NCBI GenBank assembly: GCA_022266195.1
Contig: WHVY01000008.1
Span: 1,922,001-1,986,000, forward strand
Length of the DNA stretch: 64,000 nucleotides
Reading direction: 5' to 3'
From: Tetranychus cinnabarinus
Taxonomy: Eukaryota; Arthropoda; Arachnida; Trombidiformes; Tetranychidae
Shown: one piece after another, positions 12,248-22,589 of the stretch
Layout: each line of letters opens with the position of its first letter
How positions within the stretch are numbered: position 1 is the first letter of the stretch
Position numbers and translations under genes: made by a program
The notes under the pieces: model-generated
What the model saw: the letters and a program-made list of their open reading frames with translations, nothing else
What the model was told of the DNA's origin: nothing
Database searches by the model: none

Positions 12248-12658
12248 TCATAATCTCTCTAACTGAGCAACAGAATCGATCAGAGGTTGATCAGTTTTGA
12301 ATTTAAATTTAGCAAGGTTTTGTTTGATAATGAATTTTGCTGCCAAATCTTTACGCTCAAATGCTTTGTCCAATAAAGCCCAAACCTCTTTACTAGTTTT
12401 AGCGTCTTTAATCAGACAAATATATTTTGATCCAATGTAACAACAAATAAGACCAAGAGCTTTTTCATCTTTTCTTTTCAATTTAGCTGCTACATCTACA
12501 TCAGTTGTATCAATACCTTGATTGACAACAGACCATAAACCTTCCTTCTTGAGGATATTCATCATTTTAAATTTCCAAACATCGAAATTTTTGCCATTGA
12601 ACACATCCAATAGACTCTGAAAATTTCCACTTGAACTACCGAACGTAACTGAGCCCAT
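12248..12658 (-). pseudogene. copia gag N-terminal segment, ends at an in-frame TGA
   Basis: 136 codons of a copia-type gag (UBN2-like: FQSLLDVFNGKNFDVWKFKM, ALGLICCYIGSKY). It ends at TGA 12248-12250. The next codons (SELENIGESVSDGDKVIELL) stay open in the same frame and run into the CCHC/pol segment, so a single nonsense change, not a domain boundary, ends this ORF. The start codon at 12656-12658 lies inside the primer-binding site. Confidence 0.85.
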
Positions 12659-12662
12659 AACC
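12649..12662 (-). other. copia primer-binding site, tRNA-iMet anticodon-stem type
   Basis: Immediately inside the 5' LTR the minus strand reads GGTTATGGGCTCAG. The anticodon arm of eukaryotic initiator tRNA-Met is complementary to GGTTATGGGCCCAG, so 13 of 14 bases match. Drosophila copia primes from an internally cut tRNA-iMet half-molecule in the same way. Confidence 0.75.
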
Positions 12663-12872
12663 AGTTGAAATATTACAGTTCAAGTTAAACAAGAAATCTT
12701 TAATGGTGAATAGAAACGATGGTTACAACTGAATGGATTAAAATACTAATTAACCTGACTTATAGCTTAGCTTGTTAACAATTGATTTTTGGATATTAAT
12801 GGTCAACAATGATTACCTTTTACTAAAACATAAAATATCCCTTAAATTGATATAAGAATTGCCTTTCCAACT
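12663..12872 (-). repeat. copia 5' LTR
   Basis: 210 bp, identical to the 3' LTR at 8651-8860; ends AGTTG...CAACT. Confidence 0.9.
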
Positions 12873-12877
12873 ATTTC
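12873..12877. repeat. Target-site duplication (right), ATTTC
   Basis: Direct repeat of the five bases at 8646-8650 flanking the copia element. Confidence 0.85.
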
Positions 12878-12930
12878 AATGAGAGGTAAAGTGATTTAGT
12901 TTTTCAATGCATCATACTGTATATTGTAGA

Positions 12931-12936
12931 TTTATT
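12931..12936 (-). terminator. Candidate poly(A) signal of the SLC17 gene
   Basis: TTTATT on the plus strand, AATAAA on the minus strand, 226 bp beyond the SLC17 stop. On the opposite strand AATAAA at 12971-12976 may be the original UGT signal, now cut off by the copia insertion. Confidence 0.4.
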
Positions 12937-13161
12937 GTTTTGGAAAGATTAAAAAGTTTTGTGCTTTTTCAATAAATTTTTGTTTCATTTGATGTGTGAT
13001 GAACTTTTCCCGGTATGATTTTGTTTTGTTATGAAATTGATTTGTCGATTTTCGGTGTTCTCCATTGTGAATTTGAGTCTTTGCAATGAGAATTGATTGT
13101 ATTATGAACAGATTCATTTTGGTTAGTTTGTTAAAAAATTAGCAAGGAAAGAGTTTTTCAA

Positions 13162-15475
13162 TCAATTGATTGATCTCGGATTTACCGATTTATCTCTTAA
13201 TTTATCTGCTTTTTTATCACTCATTTCAATATCTCCATTTTTTGATGGCGTTTCCTCGATAACACCCCAAGGTTGAGGGTTGGAACTGGCAAACAAAATG
13301 AATTGAGCTGCTCCTATGATTTGTAAGCCTCCAAATAAAAAGAATACCATGTTCCATCGATCAACAGAGAAAACCTAAGGATCAGAAGAATCAAATATTC
13401 AATCATTAATTTAACAAATAAAGAGATATCGACTATCATGATGATATTAGTAAAATAAGTACAAAAAGAAATAAATAAATAAGCTTTGATTTTCGGGATA
13501 AAAATTAAACTTGGCGAATGATCGACAGTTTTTGACAAAATAGCTCTAAAAATTCAAGCTTCGGATGCTTTTTTTGTACAATTATTGATTCATACTTTTT
13601 TCAAACCAATTTTTTCTCATGTAAATTTTATGGATTAACAGAAAATGTATTTATTTTGAGAAATGCAATTTTCTGTTGCTTTACTACAGATCGATGTGAT
13701 TTCGAGTTAAAGCACTTGATTCGTTGAAGAGCTGAAACTTATCGACAGAAATGATTGGTAAACACTAGCGGCCAATCTCTTTTTTACATCTATCGAATGT
13801 TCAGTTTTGGACGTAGAGTACGTGTTGTACAGCCACAGAGGATTGCCTTTCTTGAAATGATTCATTTTCCTGTTTATCCATTAAAAGTTACACCAGGAAA
13901 AATCACACGAACCAACAATCTTACTTTTAACTCAAAAGTTTTTTTGCATCAATTTATACAAACCTCATCCTCAAGAATATAACCAATTGTCATGGGTGAA
14001 ATGAAACCAGCTGCACATGAAAGTGTATTTGAGAAGCCGAACACAGTTCCAACAAAAGCCGGAGCGATTTCGGGAACCATTTGAATGTCTCCACCAGTTG
14101 CAAAACCCATTGAAAACATTGTCATAATCAAGCCAAATATAATAACATCAGCTCTACCAGACAAGAAAGGTATGCTCAGTAAGAAACATGCCGGGCCAAG
14201 AAGTGCTGAAATAAAAAAGCAAAGGTAAAACATTCCACTAAATGTATTACATATAAAGATAAGCAATTCTGGTTTAACTTACAAATAGATTCAAAGAGTT
14301 TATGAGTAGCACCCAGACTTAGATAGCCTTTGGAAGCAATGTACCTCGACAATGGGCCACTAATCAATTGACTACAGGCATCAATCAAGTAAAACGCTGA
14401 ATTAATGAAACCGTTCTTTTGTAACGGATAACCAAGGATGATTTCAAGATAAAGAGGTATTCTAGAGTTGACGACATTATAAGCTGTAGACAGAATCCCT
14501 CTTGCGATAGTCGCAGACCACAAAGGTACTGATGTGAACATTGCTTTCCAAGGAGTTGGATTCTGGTTGAGATCAAATAAAATTAGTAGGAAATCAATGA
14601 AAGATATAAAGTTCAACTTACTTTGGATTTTGGTTTTGTTTGAAGATAACTGGAGATTAATGTTTTTTCAGTTTCACTTATTAGACGACGCTCATTTGGA
14701 TTAGATGAAACCGTCAAGTAGAGCAGCGCAATGTAAATTAAATTAGCGATTCCCATGCAGTAGAAGGCCGATGGCCATCCACCAGCAAACCCATTGATAC
14801 AAAGCCAAGCTGTTACTGGCATAACAATTGCTGTACCTAAGTTATAAGCAAACGTCATTGCTCCAATCGCAAGCGCTTTCTCTTGCGGTGTAAACCAATT
14901 TTCAAAAACAACAAGACAACAAGGAAAGATTGGAGCGTGACAAAGGCCTTGTAAAACACGCAAGGTAATAGCTAAACCATAACTGGTTGTAGCTGCTAAA
15001 GGAAATGCCAAAGTAGCTAAAGAGGCGAAAAAATGAGACAATATTGTAAGCTTAACAGCGTCAAATTTATCTGCTAAAATGCCGGTGCTTATTTGAAGCA
15101 AAGTGTAAACATAATGGTAAGAACCAATGACGATTCCTTGCTGTTCCTGGTCCCAGTCCAGAGTTGGAGCTTTAGATGGCAACAATCCGATCTCTGCTTC
15201 CTACAATTGAATGAGAAATATTATCATCCAATTCATTGGACTCATAAATGGAGTGATTAATTACTTGCCGGTATGATTAAAGTTGAATTGGACTCCACCG
15301 TGACCATGGCAAGAATGGCGAAATTGATAACACATCGAGATGAAAACATGAAAGCAGAACTGGCCGCTGTTGCTAGCAATACATAATAACGAAAGTGTAA
15401 ACTAAGCCAACTCTGAGAAACCGTCATCTTATTGAAACCGATTATTAACTTTCGATGTCGTAAACAATTTTCCAA
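13162..15475 (-). CDS. SLC17 (sialin/Na-phosphate type) MFS transporter
   Basis: Five exons on the minus strand: 15475-15269, 15200-14622, 14562-14283, 14205-13964, 13374-13162. They give 506 residues, usual for the family (ATG at 15475; ATG 15427 is an alternative). About 12 membrane segments are present. Family marks include DWDQEQQGIVIGSYHYVYTL, RVLQGLCHAPIFPCC, the cytoplasmic WFTPQEKALAIGAM, and RWNMVFFLFGGLQIIGAAQF with SNPQPW near the end. SLC17 proteins export anions (sialic acid, glutamate, phosphate, urate) from lysosomes or vesicles or across the plasma membrane; the substrate cannot be told here. Intron 1 (15201-15268) needs a GC donor (CCG|GCAAGT) to keep frame. The 3' end converges on the UGT, with the copia element between. 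Confidence 0.88.
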
Positions 15476-15987
15476 ATATTGTAAATTGAAATCTAATGAA
15501 AGTGCTAAAACAATTTATGGGTTGCTCTTTTTGAATCACTGCATTTTTATTGTTGATACAATCAATTTTAATTGTCTTTTTATCAAATGTTTTACTTCAT
15601 TTGATTGTGAAACCTGATCGTTCAATGTCTAATACAGCTTCTTAATCAGTAAACCGATGGCAATGATATTAAAAGTCTAATCTGCTTTCCTAGTAACACA
15701 GTAAAACATAGTTCGTATGACGGTCCAGACTGCTTCCAGAAATCTCAATTTCTGAGGTTAATAATGAATATCCATAACAATGATTTGAGGAAATTACCAG
15801 TAATCACAATTTTGGGTTAGACAAAATAATTATTTAATTTAGCTGATAAACTCTTTCAATAAATGAATACAAAGAGATGATTAACAAAGGGTGTGAATCA
15901 GCACGCGGATTGAATATCCGTATCTAGATTATAGTTTACATGCTAAAATTTTGTGGCTTTTATCAAAGGTAGGTGATGCTCAGTAAA
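15476..15987. other. Intergenic, promoter side of SLC17
   Basis: AT-rich sequence upstream of the SLC17 start and downstream of the secreted-protein gene. I see nothing I can annotate. Confidence 0.45.
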
Positions 15988-17049
15988 TCATCTGATTAAA
16001 AAAGTGAATAATACAGTTATCATTGTAAGAATTGAATTTGCAGTCACAGATGAGGCCAATCCTTTCAAGGAAACATCTGATTCAGTGTAAACAACAATAT
16101 TATCAGCAACAATTTTCAAATCAAAGACTCCATTCTTGGTTTCAAAGGGTTTGTACGAGCTCTTGATTGTAAAAGGTTGAGACCATGCACATCGATAATT
16201 GTCAACATATTTAGAATAGAGTTGACCTGAAATACTTTCAGTGTTAGAGTCTGTCCTCAATGTACCAGTAATTGAATTATATCCAAGATTACAACTGATG
16301 GTCAACGATCGGTTATCCGAGCTAGATAGTGACACAGCAACATTATTTACTGCAGTAGAGTCAACCTCAAAGAGGTAAAAGGTTGTTGAATAGTCGGCCT
16401 GTTTGACAATCAATTGGTAGTCTTGAGTGCCGTGGATTTGATTACAACATTTAAGAAACTGCATCTGATAAATTGGAAGCTGACTTGTGTCTCGAGCAAT
16501 CAAATGATTCAAAGAGTCGCTGTTGAGGACAAGCTTGTATGAGCTATCGGTGATCAAGTCAATTTTACGTCCATTGTATGTTGGCCAGGAAAGATCATCT
16601 TTTGACATTATCCAGGAACAAAGCAGGCTATTTTCAAAGTAATATGATGATCCAATTGTATAAGTATTGCCATTTTGAACGATTGAAGCACTTGTTGATC
16701 CTAATGATGATTTGGTACATGAATAAGTTACCACAGGTGTGTTGGTATAAAACTGAAGGGAAATTGTCCGAGTATCAGCTGGTTCAATTTGAGATCCAAT
16801 TAGAGTAATGTTGAGATAATCTTTGTATTGTAGCAATTCATTGACACTGAACTTAACTTGGACTAAATTATTGTTCGAGCAAACATCAGATCCATCAGCG
16901 GATAAACAGTAAGTTTTAGTTAAGCAACCATCATTACAGTTGTTATGGGATTGAGTTATGTCAATGAGTAAAACAAGAAACACAAAGAAAGAGATCATTT
17001 TTTGGAGATTCAGCACAAACATACTAAATGGTAATAATGTAATGAACAA
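15988..17049 (-). CDS. Secreted, possibly GPI-anchored protein, DOMON-like?
   Basis: Intronless, 353 codons from the first ATG; the ATG at 16998 gives a cleaner signal peptide (MISFFVFLVLLIDITQS). The mature part begins with a Cys cluster (CNDGCLTKTYC...C) followed by two beta-rich halves with N-glycosylation sites. The C terminus is a short hydrophobic tail (SILTMITVLFTFLIR) with no charged cytosolic end, consistent with GPI attachment. The N-terminal Cys pattern and the second-half pattern (LTISCNLGY... then YRCAWSQPF) loosely recall DOMON domains of FRRS1/reeler-like proteins. I could not confirm this, and heme-ligand residues are not evident. Function unknown; likely an extracellular surface protein. 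Confidence 0.6.
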   Translation of the reverse strand: MFITLLPFSMFVLNLQKMISFFVFLVLLIDITQSHNNCNDGCLTKTYCLSADGSDVCSNNNLVQVKFSVNELLQYKDYLNITLIGSQIEPADTRTISLQFYTNTPVVTYSCTKSSLGSTSASIVQNGNTYTIGSSYYFENSLLCSWIMSKDDLSWPTYNGRKIDLITDSSYKLVLNSDSLNHLIARDTSQLPIYQMQFLKCCNQIHGTQDYQLIVKQADYSTTFYLFEVDSTAVNNVAVSLSSSDNRSLTISCNLGYNSITGTLRTDSNTESISGQLYSKYVDNYRCAWSQPFTIKSSYKPFETKNGVFDLKIVADNIVVYTESDVSLKGLASSVTANSILTMITVLFTFLIR

Positions 17050-18286
17050 TGAATTATTAATGATGATTAATTTGGTTGATTCATCAGATTATATCACCAA
17101 CAACTCGTGTGATAAAACCCTTGAAAATTCAATTGCTTCAATGAAATAAACGTTGATAGATTATCAATAAATCCTGATATGTACTGAATCTGCTATTCTT
17201 ACAATTAATACATGTTTACCATAAGTCAAACATTTGGGTTTAGTCCATTGCAAAGCATTGGTGTTAAATCATACAGATTGATAATTTAAACCAATTTTTA
17301 GCTTATTATTAATAATAAAAACAATTGGTGCAAACAAAATCCAAAAATAGCATCGATAATATCAAACGAAAGGGAATCACTAGTTTGGACTTGAAAGAAA
17401 GGTTTAACAACATTAAAAAGCTATTTTGGTTTTATTTTCACGAATTTTAATTGTTGCTATTTCTTGGTGTCTTTTGTATAGTGAAACAGAAACACTTTTT
17501 ATTGAACTGAGCTTTTTATGAGCTACAGAGACTTTGTCAGCGCCTTACACTTCGGAAAGGTGATGAATGTTATATTCGGGATTTTTACCGAATATTTAAA
17601 ATTTGTCATTCAGTACCATCGGTTTATCAATTCATGGGGTTCCCTTGTTAGCAAAGTAATATTGATAGTTTGACAAGTGAAATAGTTTGAGATTATATGA
17701 ATTGCCCGCTGCAGTAACTATGGCAATTTCATGTATTTTTGTAACAAAAATTGTGTTGTTGAGCAACTTTTTTGCTGGTCAAAGTAACCATTATTTAAGA
17801 TTGTTTATTAATGCTGTGTATCATTTATATTATTAAAATATTATTATTGTGTTGATCTGAATTTCTGATCAGTGGTTCAATATCGGCTTCAAAAATTGAC
17901 TGATGATTGTCTATTGTTCAAAAATTAAGCTATTGTGAAAAATAGCAATACTTTCTTCTATTTGTGTACCTTATTTTAAGTGAAAATCAACTAATAATTG
18001 ATTATAATAACCTGGACTTTCTCAAATTTATATCTACAATTATTTCTAATACTTATTTCTATTATCATCATCTTATAATTTTTACTCTTCCTACATTACC
18101 TGATCTTCTTCCATCCTTGTGTATCTTTTTTTGCCTGTATTTATCTTTGTATTATAGAATTGATGACTTTGTATGGAGATATAATTTTGACACGACTGTT
18201 TGATTTTTTTAAAGTTAATTTTGCAAATTCTTTATAATTTCATTCATGTTTGATGTCAACTGGGGCAATTATCTTTATGGTTCACA
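17050..18286. other. Intergenic between divergent genes
   Basis: AT-rich region holding the 5' flank of the secreted-protein gene (-) and of O-GlcNAcase (+). An in-frame TGA at 18251 closes the frame upstream of the chosen O-GlcNAcase ATG. No other feature is supported. Confidence 0.5.
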
Positions 18287-21200
18287 ATGTGTGAGTCTGA
18301 GAGGGATGAACGAGGATTCATGTGTGGTGTTATTGAGGGTAAGCAATCTTTTTCTCATCTTATTGTCTCCTTTAGCTAACATTTTTCATCATCTGTTTCT
18401 TTTATCAATCCAATTCAGGCTTCTATGGAAGACCATGGACCACTGCCCAAAGAAAAGATCTTTTTGTCAAGTAAGTTATACATTTTTATCGGTAGATGCA
18501 TATTTTCTCAAGTTCATCCATTTGATTAAGTTACTTACATTCTAATTTTTTGCTGTTTTTCAAATTACTTTATCAGAATGAAAAATTTTGGACTCAACAC
18601 GTACATGTATGCCCCTAAAGATGATTTCAAGCATCGAGCATATTGGAGGGAACTGTATAGCGTTGAAGAAGGGGAACAATTAGCAGCCCTGATATCTTGC
18701 TGCAAAGAAAATGGAGTTACGTTTTATTATGCCGTGTCACCTGGACTGGATATGGTTTATTCTAACCCTAAAGAAGTCAATTGTCTTAAAAGAAAACTCG
18801 AACAAGTATCACATTTTGGATGTGATGCATTTGCCCTTTTATTTGATGATATAGAGCCTGAAATTAGTGAGACTGATAAAGAAGTTTTCCAAAGTTTCGG
18901 CCATGCTCAAGTCTCAGTAACCAATGAAGTGTATCAAAGCCTGGGGCAGCCTAAATTTATTTTCTGTCCAACAGAGTACTGTGTATCCAGGGCCATTCCT
19001 AATGTCCATAATTCCGATTACTTAAACATTTTAGGTTCTAAACTTCTTCCAGCTATCGACATTATGTGGACAGGTAACAAAGTTATCTCCAAGAACATTA
19101 CTGTTCAATCTATCCAAGAGTTGTCGGAAGTACTAAAAAGAAACCCGGTGATATGGGACAATATTCATGCTAATGATTATGATCAAAAGCGAATCTTCCT
19201 TGGACCATATTCAGGTCGTTCAACTCAACTCAATGCTCATCTCAGAGGTGTGCTCACAAATCCTAATTGTGAATATGAGCCTAATTTTATAGCCATCCAC
19301 ACATTGGCCCAGTGGAGTAAATGTAACTCGGATGTTAAATGTGATAATGTTTCGTCTGATATCAAATTAGAAACTGAAAATGAATCAGCTTCTATTGATA
19401 ATATACCTACGTGCCTAAGTGCCACAACTTATCATCCTAGAAAAGCTTTACGTGCAGGTTCGTCCAGTTTTAACCTTTTATTATTATTATAAATCATTTG
19501 TTTGTATTTTAATCATGAAAAAAATTATTTCTTTTTAGCGGTCGAGGCCTGGTTACCAGAATTTAATGAATCCAAAGTTGCCTATGGTAAACCAAATGAC
19601 GTTATAACTACTCCACTTGCTGCAGTTATACCTACTCTCACTATTCCACCACCATTATTGCTACCAAATAATGATAATATCATCAATGATGATGGAAGTT
19701 TAACTTTAAATGAAAAGTGTGGCAAGAAGGCTCTTGAAACGGTGGGCGAGTCCAATTTCCAGCCAATAACCAAAGAATTGGCTAATTCATTGGTTACTCC
19801 AACAGTGATCCTTAATCCTTTGGAACCAATGGATTGTAACGCATCGCCAGCTTTATCGCCTAAGCATGTCTCTGATGCTCAGATGGAAGAAGCAAATAAT
19901 AAAATCGAACAAACACAGAATGAAGAACCTGATGTTGTTCATCCTGGAACAGCTAGTGATTCAATCATCAAGGATAATCCATGTGCTGATTTAACAGAAG
20001 AAATGCAAACCGAAAGTTTATCAGACGACTGTATCGAAGAAAACAAAGTTGAAACGGTTAGTTTTGAAGATGTTTCACTTCTAGTTGATTTGTTTTACTT
20101 ACCATTCGAATATGGTACTCAAGGGGTCCACATTCTTAATGAATTTCAATGGCTTAAGACAAATGGTCACCTAATCTCTGACGATAGAAGACAATCTTTA
20201 GGTTCTGTTGATTCTCCTGAAGTTATTGAATGGTTTGAGCGAGCTAAAAAGTTTCAAGAAATATCTGATACTGTTGATCGACTTTGTTTACATCTCGTGG
20301 GTTGCAAAAATCTTTCACTTATTTATGACCTTTTTCCTTATGTTTGGGACCTTAGAGGTGCTGTTTCATTGCTCAACAGCTATGTCAAGTGGATGGGTAA
20401 GCTCAGAAATTGATCAACATTACCAGAAGAATAATTATTAATCACATTTCTATTCTTTTGATTCTAGCACTTGGAAAAATACCTACTACCCCAGCGGCCA
20501 CTGCTTCCCCAACTTTCACATGTAATTAATCAACATCAAAATTATTCTCGATTATCTTGATTCTCAATTTGATCTTTTTTTACACCAATCTCTAGGGTTT
20601 TCTAAAGGATATAAAGAAGCCTTTTCCAGTGGAGATCAAGAGCCATGGATTTTTCGTGGAGGATTGACCGGTGAACTTCAAAGACTACTTCCATTAGAGA
20701 GCATAAATGATCTTTTCATTTATAAATCACCTGAATTACCATCTAGTCGTTCTTACAATATCCGCCCGTTCAGGGCACCTGACGAAGCAATCATTTACAA
20801 GCTCTATAATAAAAGTTTTCTAGAATTTTATGAGACCAGTAACAATTTTAAACAATATCCAGACCTTTTACCTGATCGGTTAGTAAATTGTTTTCTCATT
20901 ATATTTTTGAACAAATTTTTAATCATTGCTTTTCGTTCATCTCAGATTTGTCGGAGGATTCATAACATTATGCCCTGAATATTGTTTCGTTGTTGAAGAT
21001 GCAAATGAAATTATTGGATTTGCTCTTGCAGCATTAGACGCTAGAAAGTATGAAGAAAAACTGGAAGCCGCATGGTTTCCTGAAATGGTCACTAAATATC
21101 CATGCCCGTCAGAAAAGCAAGAGAAAGGAGAAACATTAGATTCTGCAGAAGAAATGATTGTGGCCATGCACCAAGACCAGAAAGGATCATTCCGTATTCC

Positions 21201-21549
21201 TGACATAGTCTACAAAACTCATCCTTCCCTTCTGTACCTTACCGTTTCACCCACTTTACTTGATGCAAGTGTCCCAAAGCGATTGCTGTCTCTCGTCCTT
21301 ACCGCTCTTAAGGCTAATGGTATGTATTTCATTTCAAGAATAAGCTTTCATTGAATATAAAACTCACCCACTCTTTTTATCTATTATTTATCTCTCGACC
21401 AACTAGGTTCTCATGGTGCCTGTACTCGTCTTTTAACTCGAGAAAAGGAAATAATCGAATTTTATCTGAAATTAGGTTTCCAAGAGATCCAACTTCCCTC
21501 TGTGGACAATTTTGAGACAAATGAGCTCTTTTTAGGCAGAGCCATTTGA
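18287..21549 (+). CDS. OGA: O-GlcNAcase (protein O-GlcNAc hydrolase)
   Basis: Eight exons: 18287-18338, 18419-18470, 18577-19457, 19539-20396, 20468-20521, 20596-20878, 20946-21319, 21407-21549. All junctions keep phase, giving 898 residues (human OGA 916). It removes O-GlcNAc from Ser/Thr of nuclear and cytosolic proteins, opposing OGT. The GH84 catalytic domain starts GFMCGVIEGFYGRPWT, continues GLNTYMYAPKDDFKHR, and carries the catalytic Asp pair in LLFDDIE (codons 18845-18850, residues ~125-126), then PVIWDNIHANDYDQKR. A long acidic low-complexity insert (~335-540) separates the stalk region from the C-terminal acetyltransferase-like domain (YNIRPFRAPDEAIIYKLY, RFVGGFITLCPEYCFVVED, FYLKLGFQEIQ). 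The start is the first ATG after an in-frame stop. AATAAA at 21659. Confidence 0.95.
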
Positions 21550-22589
21550 TCTTGAAATCTTCAATAAGTGACTTGATAATTCAATGATTACACTGATGAA
21601 AGTAATAACGAACAACTTGCATTTTCAGTAAGCGAGATGTATTGTTAATATTTGAAAAAATAAACATAATGTAACAATTTATTATAATTTTTCTTTAATA
21701 TTATAAATGATCTTGAAGATAAAGTGTGCATTTAAAATCGTTTCTCTAAACTATTACTCTTCATGCAAAAAATAATGAAAGTTCAGAAAACATTAGATCG
21801 TTATAAGCACTATAATTTACAAGATAATCAAACTGTCAATGCTTTTTACAAAAATTTTTAGCGCCAACACCAAAGTTAAGCATAACGCGGGTATAATGCT
21901 GAAAAGAAACTCATTTTCACATGGACATGGGCATGTACATGGCTTCAACAAATTCACCTGAAGGTAAAGTCTGTCAACAACAAAGTAATCAGTGACTAAT
22001 CCAGTCATTGTGTATCTGCAAACTGTCCTATGGCTATTGTAGGAGGACAGGAAGCCTTGAAAGACTGAATTAGCTGTTGCCAGAAAACAGCAAACGAGGT
22101 CCTTAAAACAACAGGTAATTAGAAGTTAGTAAATTAAAGGTAGTAAAAAATTGAAAACCAGTTCTGTTGAGAATCTCCTGAAAGATTTTTACAATGTTTA
22201 CTCAAACTTCTGCTAACCCTCTGTTAAGACTTGATTATGACTTGATTAGCCCAATATTTTAAATCCTTTTCTTAATTCTCGGCGTCCTTGCTCCTTATTT
22301 GTCTTTCTTCTCTCTTTAAATTATCATCCCTTTTCTTCTTCGTCTTTGGTGTGAGTAAATATCCAAGAATATTCGTTTAGTCTTCACTAGTGCTCTTAAC
22401 GCTGGATATTGTTTGTTTCCATTTTCTCTTTGTTCAATACGACTAGAAAAATTTCATCATTTTTTGGCTCCAGTTTCTAGTTTTCATCACATCATCCTTT
22501 TTCGGATGATTTTCAATTCAGTCCATTTGTGCCATTGATTTACTATTATTTACATCATAATGTTCATAACTGACTGTTCAATATTCAAC
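21550..22589. other. Intergenic between O-GlcNAcase and chitin deacetylase
   Basis: Holds the O-GlcNAcase 3' end (AATAAA at 21659-21664) and the chitin deacetylase promoter region. Short ORFs here look spurious. Confidence 0.5.
21659..21664 (+). terminator. Candidate poly(A) signal of O-GlcNAcase
   Basis: AATAAA 110 bp after the stop codon. Confidence 0.5.

Larger units (their letters stand above)
8651..12872 (-). mobile_element. Complete Ty1/copia LTR retrotransposon
   Basis: A 4222-bp element bounded by identical 210-bp LTRs and 5-bp target duplications, reading on the minus strand. Internal order is tRNA-iMet-type primer site, gag (with CCHC knuckle), protease, integrase, reverse transcriptase, RNase H: the copia order with integrase before RT. 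Gag-pol would be a single frame but has an in-frame TGA (12248-12250) within gag and a frameshift near 9255-9265 within RNase H. Identical LTRs imply recent insertion. It sits between the convergent 3' ends of the UGT and SLC17 genes. Confidence 0.93.

Noticed and set aside
12248..12250. Programmed stop readthrough between gag and pol in the copia element
   Set aside because: The TGA falls within conserved gag sequence before the zinc knuckle, not at a gag-pol boundary, so a nonsense mutation is simpler.
18246..18545. Plus-strand ORF starting MFDVNWGNYLYG as the O-GlcNAcase first exon
   Set aside because: It is in the wrong frame; the conserved GFMCGVIEG is read from the ATG at 18287, and this ORF runs through two real introns.
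20937..21206. Minus-strand ORF of 89 codons
   Set aside because: Antisense shadow of O-GlcNAcase exon 7.
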